Shown here in pieces: positions 25,601-33,884 of a stretch of DNA of 64,000 nt. Made by a program: the position numbers and the translations under genes. Within the stretch, counting starts at the first letter, position 1. The number at the start of each line of letters is the position of its first letter. The notes beneath the pieces are model-generated. The model ran no database searches. It saw nothing but the letters and a program-made list of their open reading frames with translations, and was not told the origin of the DNA. Source of the DNA: Sulfurimonas sp. HSL-1716 (GTDB taxonomy: Bacteria > Campylobacterota > Campylobacteria > Campylobacterales > Sulfurimonadaceae); contig NZ_CP147918.1 in the NCBI RefSeq assembly GCF_039645975.1, positions 1,364,001 to 1,428,000 on the forward strand. Reading direction: 5' to 3'.

Positions 25601-27042
25601 ACGGCTTCTTTACCGTCGCGGATCATAGGTTCGATCACCTGTTCAATCACCTCTTGAGTGAGATTGAAATATCTCTGTTTTTTAATAATGGTCGAATCAT
25701 CATGATCGCACTGGCTCACATACTGCTCTTCTACATGCTCTTGAAGATAGATCATATGTTCGTTGAGCCATTTCATATACGGGTTGGAACTTTTAAGATA
25801 ATCGTTGATCTGCTCGTCTTTGAGCACTTTTCCGTATTTTAGATCAAGTCCTATCATCTGTCCTGATTTCAAACGTCCGCGCTCTTTGATATTGGATTCG
25901 TCGATATCTATGACGCCGTATTCGCTGGCAATAAGCAGCGTATCGTCTTTTGTGATGATATATTTTGACGGGCGGAGTCCGTTACGATCCAATACACACC
26001 CTATATAACGGCCGTCAGTCAAAGAAAATGCCGCAGGACCGTCCCACGCTTCAAATACGGTCGATTGATACTCATAAAACGCACGAAGTTCAGGGTCCAT
26101 ATGCGGAGCGTTCTGCCATGCACTCGGGATCACCGCACGTGCCGCTTTGAAAAAGTCCATGCCGTTTACAAGCAAAAACTCCAAGAAGTTGTCCGCACTC
26201 GCACTATCGGAAGATGCAGGCTGAAGGATAGGCAAGATTCGTGCAAGTTCTTCATCGGTGAACACTTCGCTTTTAATCGATTCGGATTTGATCTCGACGT
26301 TAAATCTATTTCCCTCTACGGAGTTGATCTCACCGTTATGCGCCACGGCGCGAAACGGCTGTGCAAGACGCCATTCTGGAAGCGTATTTGTGGAAAATCT
26401 CTGATGAAACAGAGCAAAAGAGATCTTGAACTCTTTGTCTTGAAGGTCTTTATAGAACTCTTTGATATGCGTAGGCATGACAAGCCCTTTATATGAAAGG
26501 ACTTTTGACGACATTGATGAGATATAAAAGTTTCTGTCGTCCACCAAAGCGTGCTCACACTCTTTTCTGCTCAGATACAATAAAGCGTCAAAACGCTCCG
26601 AAGCCATGATAGAATTTGAAGTAATAAATAGTTGAATGATATATGGCAGAGTCTCTTTTGCCTGTTCGCCCAAAGCATTTATGTCAACGGGAACGTTACG
26701 TACCAGGATGACTTTAAGATCGTTTTTACTGCAGATTTTTTCAATTACGTCTATCTGTTTTTTGTTTTTTGTAAATACCGATGCTACGGCAAACTGATCG
26801 GGAAGCTCCACTCCCTCTTTTTGCGCCTGTTTGCGCATGAAGCTTACCGGCATAGAAAGCAGAAGTCCGCTTCCGTCCCCTGTTTTACCGTCAGCCGCGA
26901 CTGCGCCGCGGTGCATCATTCTTTCAAGTGCTGTAATGGCATTTTCTAGGTTTTCATGTGACGTGCGGTTTTTTATGTTGGCGATAAGACCAAAACCACA
27001 ATTATCTTTAAAAGATTTTAATAAGTCATTATATTCAACCAT
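22603..27042 (-). CDS. gltB: Glutamate synthase large subunit
   Basis: Converts glutamine and 2-oxoglutarate into two glutamates. The class-II amidotransferase domain begins at C15 after a short propeptide (NCGFGLIA), which fixes the start at the ATG at 27042 with GGAGTG upstream; an in-frame ATG at 27084 would add 14 residues. The central domain is followed by the FMN domain with GEGGED, HHDIYSIEDL and SGGDGGTGAAPL. The 3Fe-4S cysteines are in CKMLRICHLNKC. The C-terminal beta-helix (GXG repeats) has GGKVVVTSKN and GGNTCLYGAT. The 1479-residue length is normal. It heads a long operon through gltD, suhB, accD, rlmH and dksA, and takes in ammonium from NirA via glutamine synthetase. Confidence 0.97.
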   Translation of the reverse strand: MVEYNDLLKSFKDNCGFGLIANIKNRTSHENLENAITALERMMHRGAVAADGKTGDGSGLLLSMPVSFMRKQAQKEGVELPDQFAVASVFTKNKKQIDVIEKICSKNDLKVILVRNVPVDINALGEQAKETLPYIIQLFITSNSIMASERFDALLYLSRKECEHALVDDRNFYISSMSSKVLSYKGLVMPTHIKEFYKDLQDKEFKISFALFHQRFSTNTLPEWRLAQPFRAVAHNGEINSVEGNRFNVEIKSESIKSEVFTDEELARILPILQPASSDSASADNFLEFLLVNGMDFFKAARAVIPSAWQNAPHMDPELRAFYEYQSTVFEAWDGPAAFSLTDGRYIGCVLDRNGLRPSKYIITKDDTLLIASEYGVIDIDESNIKERGRLKSGQMIGLDLKYGKVLKDEQINDYLKSSNPYMKWLNEHMIYLQEHVEEQYVSQCDHDDSTIIKKQRYFNLTQEVIEQVIEPMIRDGKEAVGSMGDDTPLAAFSNKQRSFTDFFKQKFAQVTNPPIDPIREKVVMSLNTGFGEAHNILGELPSHAHRLKAISPIITLEKLEVLKSFGDKKSPSYQDFYKNSTFSTAYDTDLKSALDELVKNVINSVKNDRVRIVVLDDDALSKTKRIIPMAMAVGRISHALLEVKLRHLVSIVACSSEVVDSHSAAVLIGYGASAVYPGLLFMTVAKELEKAKYGGLSCQEALKSVHGSLNAGILKIMSKMGISTVASYRNTGLFDVIGLAKDVTQDCFKGSHLLIPGLSYDDIDAKLKENHRSAYNDNGFSKIFPLHIGGYYKFYSGQEYHDFGPDVIHAIHTAVKSGDKKDFDKLKSIVNNRGLKFIRDFFEFKSDRAPIDISEVEPKEAIFKRFASAAMSLGSISPEAHETIAMAMNQIGGQSNSGEGGEDSARFDTNRNSKIKQVASGRFGVTPAYLRSAEEIQIKVAQGAKPGEGGQLPGHKVTELIGRLRHTIPGVTLISPPPHHDIYSIEDLAQLIFDLKQVNPKARIAVKLVSTAGVGTIAAGVAKAYADKIIISGGDGGTGAAPLTSIKYAGNPWELGLSEAHNALKVNDLRRLVEVQTDGGLKTGLDIVKAAMLGAESYAFGTGVLTIVGCKMLRICHLNKCSVGIATQNEKLRNEFFKGHVPQVVNYFTLLAEDVRGILAGLGYKSLEELIGRSDLLKVVDDEFAQKFDFSSVLHKVEGINTCQEPFNNPFDDNAFEKGILNDVMPAIKHPDHPIRITKEIKNIHRSFGALISGEIAQYYGDTGLKADTITMKLKGIAGQAFGAFLINGVSLYLEGVANDYIGKGLHGGKVVVTSKNAGEEFSAGGNTCLYGATSGKLFISGNVGERFAVRNSGALAIVEGAGDNACEYMTGGIVVILGDTGINFGAGMTGGVAFVYDKKHDFIENVNRELVEAVRIDTDDGDEARHYLKRLLKEYLVETSSEKARDILDNFREDIRNFWLVRPKNLKKLPLNVDKGD

Positions 27043-27084
27043 ATATTCACTCCAAATTATTATATTTTTTGAAATTTTCTTCAA

Positions 27085-27233
27085 AAAAAGAGAAAATTTA
27101 ATCTATTTTTAAATAAACTTAGTCTATTTAGAAAAATTTACGTGCTTATTGTATCTAATAAAGAATTAAAAAAGCATTTAAAAGTAATAATAATTATTTA
27201 AAAAATAAAATTCGTGTAAAATGGAAGCATACT
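27085..27233. promoter_or_regulatory. Divergent AT-rich promoter region of gltB and recO
   Basis: A 150-base, very AT-rich control region with A and T tracts. It holds CTTAGTCTATTTAG (27118-27131), whose complement shares the 11-mer CTAAATAGACT with the sequence before htpG (28983-28993). A TAAAAT lies 12 bases ahead of the recO start. Exact promoters are not fixed. Confidence 0.4.
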
Positions 27234-27851
27234 ATGCAGGGTTATATCATAAATATCAATCGGGCTAAGGACGAAGATCTTATAGTTACAATAATATCAA
27301 AGGATAACTTACAAATAGTTTATCGATTTTACGGTGCGCGCCACGGTGTCATCAACCTCGGATTCAAGATAGATTATGAGCTTGAAGGATCGATCAAAAG
27401 CTCTATCTCCAGACTAAGAGACGTCATACATCTGAGTTTTAAGTGGATAAGTGACAGGAACAGGCTCAGAGCATGGCAGGATTTCGTAACTCTCTTTCAT
27501 CAGCACTTAAAACAAGCCGAAGATATAGGCGATTTCTATTTTAATCTGATAGACGACGCCGCAATGAAATGGGACAGACAAAACCCCAAGCGCGTAGCCG
27601 TGGAAGCATACAGCAGACTTTTAAGATATGAGGGCCGTCTGCATAGGGAAAACAGATGCTTTTTATGCAGCCAAAAGATCGAAAAAGAGATATCGGTGAT
27701 CCGGGGCTACCTGCCGACGCATTTTGAATGTTCCCATACCCTTGGCATCGACAAAGACGCTTTAAACGAACTTTTCGACACTCATTCTTCACTTTTTTTA
27801 AGCGACAAAGAGATAGACAGGCTCTGGTACGTATTACTTGAAGGATTATAA
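27234..27851 (+). CDS. recO: RecO recombination mediator (Campylobacterota type)
   Basis: A 205-residue RecO-like protein. An N-terminal OB-fold (residues 1-75; YIININRAKDEDLIVTIIS) is followed by a helical region and a cysteine pair CFLCSQKI near 141 with a later Cys in FECSHTL. In RecO the OB-fold binds DNA and SSB, and RecR partners with it to load RecA; a recR gene is at the left edge of this window. GGAAG stands six bases before the ATG. Campylobacterota RecO proteins are short and divergent, hence moderate certainty. Confidence 0.8.
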   Translation: MQGYIININRAKDEDLIVTIISKDNLQIVYRFYGARHGVINLGFKIDYELEGSIKSSISRLRDVIHLSFKWISDRNRLRAWQDFVTLFHQHLKQAEDIGDFYFNLIDDAAMKWDRQNPKRVAVEAYSRLLRYEGRLHRENRCFLCSQKIEKEISVIRGYLPTHFECSHTLGIDKDALNELFDTHSSLFLSDKEIDRLWYVLLEGL

Positions 27852-27866
27852 AGTTTAAGAAAAAAA

Positions 27867-27885
27867 AGTCTATCATATAGACTTA
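27867..27885. terminator. Perfect 8-bp inverted repeat after recO
   Basis: AAGTCTAT-CAT-ATAGACTT is a perfect inverted repeat with a three-base loop, preceded by eight A residues and followed by ATTAT. It lies 16 bases after the recO stop and 28 before the response regulator start. It could be a terminator for recO or an operator for the next gene. Confidence 0.45.
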
Positions 27886-27912
27886 TTATCTAAAAATGAA
27901 CGAGGGGAAAAG

Positions 27913-28986
27913 ATGAATAAGATCAATGAGTTTTTTACACTATACCTTACCGAGACGATCGCTTTTATCCTGATCATATTGCTGATTTTGCTGTATGTCA
28001 TCATCAAACAAAGAAGCGATAAACCCAAAGATCTCAAAGAGCATGAAAAGACAAAAGAGGAGCCAAAACCGATTCATATCTTCTCCGACATGCAAAAAGA
28101 GAAAGAGGATACGAAGCAAACTCAAGAGATAAAACATCCAAAAGAGGAACCCTCTGTTCAAACAAAACCCGAAATTAGAATCATTGAAAAAAAACGTGAA
28201 CTTACTTCTCACGACCCGATAACAAAAGAAAATTTTAATATCTTCGCCGGATCGAAGATACTTGTTGCAGAAGACAACCTGATCAACCAAAAAGTCATAA
28301 ACGGCATCTTGGGCGACTCGGGAATGATCGTAGAGATCGCCAACAACGGTCAGGAAGCCCTTGATATCCTACAAAAAGACAAAGACTTCTCTATCGTGCT
28401 GATGGATGCCCATATGCCTGTACTTGATGGATTTGAAGCTACAAGGCGCATCCGCGGCGACGACTCTTTAAATCATGTTCTAGTCGTTGCTCTAAGCGGC
28501 GATACGGCCTCTGATGATATAAAGAAGATGTATAACGCAGGGATGCAGGAACATCTCGAAAAACCTTTGAACGTGGAGAAACTCTACGAAGTGCTCTACT
28601 GCTATCTCGATATGAAAGATGAAAAAAGTACAAAGCCCGCAGAGGAACAAAACGATATCCTCAATATCGATGAAGGGATCGAGATATGCAGCGGCGACAA
28701 CGAACTTTACAAAGAGGTATTGTCGGAATTTATGAGCATGTACAAAGATTCTGATAAAAATATCAATCTTATGATGGCAAAAGATGATACGGATTCAGTC
28801 CAAAAACTGCTTTTGGATATTTCCGGGATATCGGCAAATATCGGTGCAGACAGACTTGCAAACGTTTCGACCGAGTTCAGAGAGATATTAAAAAATAAGC
28901 AGGAAAACAAATTTTTTGAGATCGAAGAAAGATTTAAAGATACACTTTTACAAGTAAAGAGCAGTATTGAAACCTACATGCACTAA
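27913..28986 (+). CDS. Membrane-anchored response regulator receiver with degenerate HPt domain
   Basis: A 357-residue signalling protein. The N-terminal membrane helix (13-32) is followed by a charged linker rich in Lys and Glu (35-105). A receiver domain spans 114-235, with acidic residues E120-D121, phospho-acceptor D165 in LMDAHMPVLDG and K217 in EKPL. A C-terminal HPt-like helical domain covers 250-355. At the HPt site, where HTLKGxSANIGA is usual, the sequence reads LDISGISANIGA, so the phospho-histidine is Leu301 and the Lys is Ser304. The receiver looks functional and the HPt does not. No output domain or kinase is present, so it probably binds a partner. A strong GAGGGG precedes the ATG. 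Confidence 0.85.
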   Translation: MNKINEFFTLYLTETIAFILIILLILLYVIIKQRSDKPKDLKEHEKTKEEPKPIHIFSDMQKEKEDTKQTQEIKHPKEEPSVQTKPEIRIIEKKRELTSHDPITKENFNIFAGSKILVAEDNLINQKVINGILGDSGMIVEIANNGQEALDILQKDKDFSIVLMDAHMPVLDGFEATRRIRGDDSLNHVLVVALSGDTASDDIKKMYNAGMQEHLEKPLNVEKLYEVLYCYLDMKDEKSTKPAEEQNDILNIDEGIEICSGDNELYKEVLSEFMSMYKDSDKNINLMMAKDDTDSVQKLLLDISGISANIGADRLANVSTEFREILKNKQENKFFEIEERFKDTLLQVKSSIETYMH

Positions 28987-28992
28987 ATAGAC

Positions 28993-29011
28993 TTTAGTCG
29001 TATTGACTAAA
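28993..29011. promoter_or_regulatory. Perfect 7-bp inverted repeat upstream of htpG
   Basis: TTTAGTC-GTATT-GACTAAA is a perfect repeat located 83 bases before the htpG ATG and 7 after the preceding stop. It does not match CIRCE or HAIR heat-shock elements. A GATATACTTAC promoter-like segment follows near 29050. It could be an operator or a terminator. Confidence 0.4.
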
Positions 29012-29093
29012 TTAAACTGATACGGCTTGCATATATTTATTTTTTTTTGATATACTTACGCTCAAGTTAAATCTATCAAAAAAGGAATTTAAT

Positions 29094-30986
29094 ATGGCAA
29101 AACATCAATTTCAAACTGAAGCAAATCAAATACTACACCTTATGATCCACTCTTTGTACTCCAACAAAGAGATCTTTTTGCGCGAACTTATCTCAAACGG
29201 TTCTGATGCATTAGATAAACTCAATATGCTGGTCCTTACGGATGAAAAATATAAAAACGTACAGTTCGACCCTCGTATAGATATCATACCTAACAAAGAA
29301 AATAAAACATTAACTATCAAAGACAGCGGTATCGGTATGAACGAAGAGGATCTAATAAATAACATAGGAACTATCGCAAAATCCGGTACAAAAGCATTCA
29401 TCGAAAGTCTGAGCGGCGATCAGAAAAAAGACTCTCAGCTTATCGGACAGTTCGGCGTCGGTTTTTATGCCGCGTTCATGGTTGCAGGCAAAGTAGAAGT
29501 CGTAACGAAAAAAGCCGGTGAAGAGCAGGCATATATCTGGACAAGCACAGGAAACGGAGAGTTCGATCTTGACAAAACCGAGCGCGACGGACACGGTACG
29601 ACGATCACTCTTTATCTAAACGATGATGAAAACGAGTTCTTAGAAGAGTACAGAATATCAAGCATTATAGAAAAATACTCCAACCATATCCCTTTTGCGA
29701 TCTTTATGGACAAAGAGCACTATACTCCTGCAAAGAAAGATGATGAAGGCAAAGAGATCGAAGCAGAAAAGACAGAGATCGTAAATGAGCAGATAAATAA
29801 AGCGAACGCGCTGTGGACTATCTCAAAATCGGAGATAAGCGACGATGAATATAAAGATTTTTACAAAAGTATCGCTCATGATTCTACCGATCCTCTTACT
29901 TGGATACACAACAAAGCAGAAGGCGCCATAGAATACACCACTCTGTTTTATATACCAACAAATGCACCAATGGATATGTACCGCGTAGATTATCAGCCCG
30001 GCATAAAACTTTACATCAACCGTGTGTTCATCACGGACGATGAAAAAGAGCTGATGCCTACATACCTGCGTTTCTTAAGAGGTGTGATCGACTCAAAAGA
30101 CCTTCCGCTTAACGTAAGCCGCGAGATACTTCAAAACAACGCCGTACTTGCGAAGATCAAAAACGCTTCGGTCAAAAAAATATTGTCCGAACTCTCGAAG
30201 ATGGCTAAAAACGACGCAGAAAAATACGATACTTTCATCAAAGAGTTCGGCAACGTTTTAAAAGAGGGGCTGTATTCAGACTATGCGAACCGTGAAAAGA
30301 TCTTAGACCTGCTAAGATTCAGCACTCTCAACTCGGATGAGAAAACATCTCTTGAAGAGTTTGTAAAAAATGTCGATGCCCAGAAAAAAGAGATCTACTA
30401 CATCACTGCAAAATCGACTGTAAGCATGCTCAAAAACAATCCTGCCCTTGAGAGATTCAAAGCAAAAGGGATCGACGTACTTATCTTAAACGAAGAGGTC
30501 GACACTATCGTCTTCCCTATGGTAAGCAAATACAAAGAGTATAAGCTTGTAAATGTCTCCGACGCAAAATTCGAAGAGAGCGAAGAGGACAAAAAAGCCA
30601 AAGAGGAGAGCAAAAAAGAGTACGAACCGTTGACAAAAGAGTTCAAAGATACACTTAAAGATGATGTCAAAGATGTCGAAGTGACATTTGATCTTACCGA
30701 CTCTGCCGTTGCGATCAAAGAGGATAAAGAGGATCCGTCGTTCATGATGGCTCAGATGATGAGACAGATGGGTCAAGGCGGCGACGTACCGATGCCAAAA
30801 CCGATACTGCAGATCAATCCAAATCATGAACTGATCAAAAAACTAAAAGACTCCGCAGATCAGAACCTCATCAACGATGCCGCGCATGTTCTTCTTGATC
30901 AGGCAAAACTGTTCAACGGTATGGAGATCGAAGATATCCCTTCGTTTATCACAAAACTCAACCGCATAATAACAAAAGCTCTGTAA
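29094..30986 (+). CDS. htpG: HtpG (Hsp90 family) molecular chaperone
   Basis: ATP-dependent dimeric chaperone of 630 residues. The N-terminal GHKL ATPase has NKEIFLRELISNGSDALDKL near 23-42, DSGIGM near 80 and GQFGVGFY near 120. The middle domain follows with DLPLNVSREILQNN near 340, and the C-terminal dimer domain ends in ALL-type helices (SFITKLNRIITKAL). A charged stretch (SEEDKKAKEESKKEYE) near 500 is lineage-variable. AAAAAAGGAATT precedes the ATG. It is transcribed alone and converges on the FIST-domain gene across a hairpin. Confidence 0.98.
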   Translation: MAKHQFQTEANQILHLMIHSLYSNKEIFLRELISNGSDALDKLNMLVLTDEKYKNVQFDPRIDIIPNKENKTLTIKDSGIGMNEEDLINNIGTIAKSGTKAFIESLSGDQKKDSQLIGQFGVGFYAAFMVAGKVEVVTKKAGEEQAYIWTSTGNGEFDLDKTERDGHGTTITLYLNDDENEFLEEYRISSIIEKYSNHIPFAIFMDKEHYTPAKKDDEGKEIEAEKTEIVNEQINKANALWTISKSEISDDEYKDFYKSIAHDSTDPLTWIHNKAEGAIEYTTLFYIPTNAPMDMYRVDYQPGIKLYINRVFITDDEKELMPTYLRFLRGVIDSKDLPLNVSREILQNNAVLAKIKNASVKKILSELSKMAKNDAEKYDTFIKEFGNVLKEGLYSDYANREKILDLLRFSTLNSDEKTSLEEFVKNVDAQKKEIYYITAKSTVSMLKNNPALERFKAKGIDVLILNEEVDTIVFPMVSKYKEYKLVNVSDAKFEESEEDKKAKEESKKEYEPLTKEFKDTLKDDVKDVEVTFDLTDSAVAIKEDKEDPSFMMAQMMRQMGQGGDVPMPKPILQINPNHELIKKLKDSADQNLINDAAHVLLDQAKLFNGMEIEDIPSFITKLNRIITKAL

Positions 30987-31008
30987 GCTAAAGGAGATTT
31001 CCTTTAGC
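30987..31008. terminator. Bidirectional hairpin between htpG and the FIST-domain gene
   Basis: GCTAAAGGA-GATT-TCCTTTAGC, a perfect nine-base stem with a four-base loop, begins immediately after the htpG stop and lies 15 bases from the convergent stop at 31024. It is symmetrical for both directions, but no long T run follows. Confidence 0.6.
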
Positions 31009-31023
31009 CTCTTGGACGATATC

Positions 31024-33804
31024 TTACTCCGCGAGTTCCTCTTGCGGCTTGGAAAAAAAGTAACCTTGGGAAAAATCCACTCCCAGCTTATGTAAAACAT
31101 TGTAGATAGTTTCGTTTTCTACAAACTCCGCGATCGTCTTTATATCCATCTTTTTGGCAAAATGCAGGATACTCTCGACCGTTGCGAGCTGTGTTTCGTC
31201 TTTATCTATATCTTTTATCAAAGAGCCGTCAATCTTTATGTAATCTATGTGCAGCTTGGAGAGATAGCTAAAGTTGGAATATCCCGTTCCAAAATCGTCT
31301 ATGGCTATCTTGCAGCCGTATTGTTTGACTATGGAAATAAACTCCGACATCTTCTCGAAACTGTCGATACCTTCGGATTCGACTATCTCCAAGACGACCC
31401 TGTTTCCGCATCGGTATTTTTCCAGATTCTCTATCAGCAGATTCACTATTTTTACTGATTCAATATCCTGCAGGGAAAGATTTATGGAAAATTCGTAATC
31501 CAGATTTGCAAACTTTTCAAACGATTTTACTATCATGACTTCTGTTAGTCTGATATAGAGTTTCGCTTTTTTTGCATGTTCTAAAAAGAAAAACGGAGAG
31601 ACTATTTTGCCGTCGCTCTCTTTGAGACGGATAAGAGATTCATATTTGACGATTTTTTTGGTTTTGTTATCGACAATACCCTGAAAGAACGGCAGGAATC
31701 GGTCATGCTGCAACGCCTCTTTGATCTTTGCGATTATGTTGATATTGTCCTTTATTTTTTTATCCAGATTATCGTTGTCATTGTAAAAGATGACATGTTT
31801 ATTCGATTTTTTGTTCTCTTTAAGCGCAATATGGGAAAATTTATATATCTCGCTTCTTCTTCCGTATGCGACGCCGCAAGATAAAAATACGGAGATCACA
31901 TCCTCGTACAGTTTGTAATCGGACCTTTCCAGATCTAGTATCAATTTGATTATATCAGCTTTGTTCTCTTCGTTGAGATCATGTTCGCACAGTATCGCAA
32001 ATTCGTCTCCGCTTATTCTATATACTTTTTCATGCTTCTGTTTTAACCGAAGAGCGAACTCCTGCAGGACTTTGTCTCCTGTTTCATATCCGAAATAATC
32101 GTTAATATCGGAAAACCTGTCGATGTTTATAAGTATCAAAGAGGCATATTCGCTCGGTCTTATACTTAACTGATACAAAAGCGAGGCTCTGTTTTGCAAG
32201 CCCGTCAAAACATCTTCGAACTGCCTTTTGATGATCTTGTCTTTTTGTATCAGATCCGTCACGTCCGTTCTTGCCGCGATGTACTCGGTAATATTTCCCT
32301 CTTCATCCAGGATCGGCATGATCACGGACTTGACATAATAGGTCTCTCCGTTTTTTGTAAGATTTTTTATGGTGCCGTGCCATACCTTTTTATGCGTGAT
32401 ATCTTTCCACATCTGGGTAAAAACGGATTTTTCCGTCTCGGGATGCTTTACGATATTGTGTTTTTGCCCCAAAAGCTCTTCTCTGCTGTAACCCGAAACC
32501 CTGCAGAACTCGTCGTTGACATAGGTAATGATCCCTCTCTCGTCGGTTTTGGAAACGATGGCACTGTTGTCGAGTATCTCTTTATACTGATTGAGCTTGA
32601 TAATATTGTTATTTAGGGCTTTTTCCGAAATGTTCACGAGATTTGTAAGAGATTTCAACATAGAGGTCTTGGCTTTTCTCTCTGTGATCTTCTGTTTCTC
32701 TTTCAACTGAGTCGATTCCGAAAGGCTGAGTGTCGTGGTAGTTATATTTAAAAGCTGGTTTTTCGTTTTGCCGTGATAGAACTCTCCGTACGTAAAGAAA
32801 CCGACAGCCGGAGCTATCTGCTCTATCAAACCAAACTCATAGTTCAACTGATCTTTTAAAAACAGCTTTCTAACCGAACAGGAATATATGTACGTAGCTT
32901 CGACGGGAGCGGAAATGATATTGTCATAAAGTACCTGTGCTTTGTTCAGAATCTCTTCTACGTTTCCTATCGCGAACTTGACTTTGTCCCCGTTTTTAAA
33001 ATGCCCCGCATAAACGAATCCTTCATCATCCGTTCTCGCGACGATCGATCTGGCGATCTTTACATTTTCGTCCGTTTTTATCAAGGGAAACTCTACGACC
33101 GTGGCAGGGAAGTTAAGCAGGATTTCGTCTCCGAGATAGTATCTGTATATCTTTTCTACCGGAAGATTGTCGATCTCATAGACGACGTTGTTTTGAGCTT
33201 TTGTAATGATCATCTCTTTGCCCACGGGCGTCCACTCCAAAGAGTAGTTGGTCGATACGCTCAAAGTTTCACTGTCGATCGCACACAATACGATCCCCTC
33301 AAAATATATCTTGTCTTTGTTTATGACAAACGTTTCTTTAAATTCTAAATTGTCTCCCGCATTGCCGCCTGCAATGGGGATATTATGTTCTACGGAGGAA
33401 AAACCTTCCAAAAACAGCTCCGAATCTCCCTTTAAAGCTTCACAAAAAGCCAGAACCGCTTTGGTATCTTTTTTTGAAAAACCCTTTACGGCATCGACGC
33501 CCGTTTGGAAATCCACCTTCGGATAATAGATAGTTCTGAGCGAGGAGTTTTCAAATACGGAAAAAGAAAGTTGTACGGTTTTGCTGTGAATGATGCCGCC
33601 AGATATTTCGCCTGCGGTGGAAGCACCGATGATCACTGCATTCGGGATCTTTTCGTTCAATACGTCTAAGACCGATTGAACCGTTGTGATATCGGATATT
33701 CCGCTGAAAAGCTGTACGAGGATATTTCCCTCTTTTGGCAGTTCGTTATCTATAAACTGCTCCAGAGCGGCACAGTTTTCAAAAGTATGATTAAGTAGTT
33801 TCAA
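31024..33804 (-). CDS. FIST-PAS-GGDEF-EAL signalling protein (c-di-GMP turnover)
   Basis: Soluble 926-residue protein with no membrane segment. Residues 1-385 form FIST N and C sensory domains (NAVIIGASTAGEI, PIAGGNAGDN, GEFYHGKTKN), which are thought to bind small ligands such as amino acids. Residues 405-515 are a PAS domain (ERGIITYVNDEFCRVSGYS). Residues 520-690 are a GGDEF domain with RISGDEFA; SGDEF is a tolerated variant. Residues 700-926 are an EAL domain with ESLIRL, VLEIVESEG, IDDFGTGYSNF and IAEFVENE, so the metal ligands appear kept and phosphodiesterase activity is plausible. The start is TTG at 33804 after GGAAGG; no upstream ATG is in frame. The gene stands alone between htpG and the dihydroorotase homologue. 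Confidence 0.9.
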   Translation of the reverse strand: MKLLNHTFENCAALEQFIDNELPKEGNILVQLFSGISDITTVQSVLDVLNEKIPNAVIIGASTAGEISGGIIHSKTVQLSFSVFENSSLRTIYYPKVDFQTGVDAVKGFSKKDTKAVLAFCEALKGDSELFLEGFSSVEHNIPIAGGNAGDNLEFKETFVINKDKIYFEGIVLCAIDSETLSVSTNYSLEWTPVGKEMIITKAQNNVVYEIDNLPVEKIYRYYLGDEILLNFPATVVEFPLIKTDENVKIARSIVARTDDEGFVYAGHFKNGDKVKFAIGNVEEILNKAQVLYDNIISAPVEATYIYSCSVRKLFLKDQLNYEFGLIEQIAPAVGFFTYGEFYHGKTKNQLLNITTTTLSLSESTQLKEKQKITERKAKTSMLKSLTNLVNISEKALNNNIIKLNQYKEILDNSAIVSKTDERGIITYVNDEFCRVSGYSREELLGQKHNIVKHPETEKSVFTQMWKDITHKKVWHGTIKNLTKNGETYYVKSVIMPILDEEGNITEYIAARTDVTDLIQKDKIIKRQFEDVLTGLQNRASLLYQLSIRPSEYASLILINIDRFSDINDYFGYETGDKVLQEFALRLKQKHEKVYRISGDEFAILCEHDLNEENKADIIKLILDLERSDYKLYEDVISVFLSCGVAYGRRSEIYKFSHIALKENKKSNKHVIFYNDNDNLDKKIKDNINIIAKIKEALQHDRFLPFFQGIVDNKTKKIVKYESLIRLKESDGKIVSPFFFLEHAKKAKLYIRLTEVMIVKSFEKFANLDYEFSINLSLQDIESVKIVNLLIENLEKYRCGNRVVLEIVESEGIDSFEKMSEFISIVKQYGCKIAIDDFGTGYSNFSYLSKLHIDYIKIDGSLIKDIDKDETQLATVESILHFAKKMDIKTIAEFVENETIYNVLHKLGVDFSQGYFFSKPQEELAE

Positions 33805-33884
33805 AAAGCGATTTCCTTCCCATCCACATATAATTTCAAATAATTATATCCAAATTCCAATCTACCTGTTTTACTATAAGTTTT

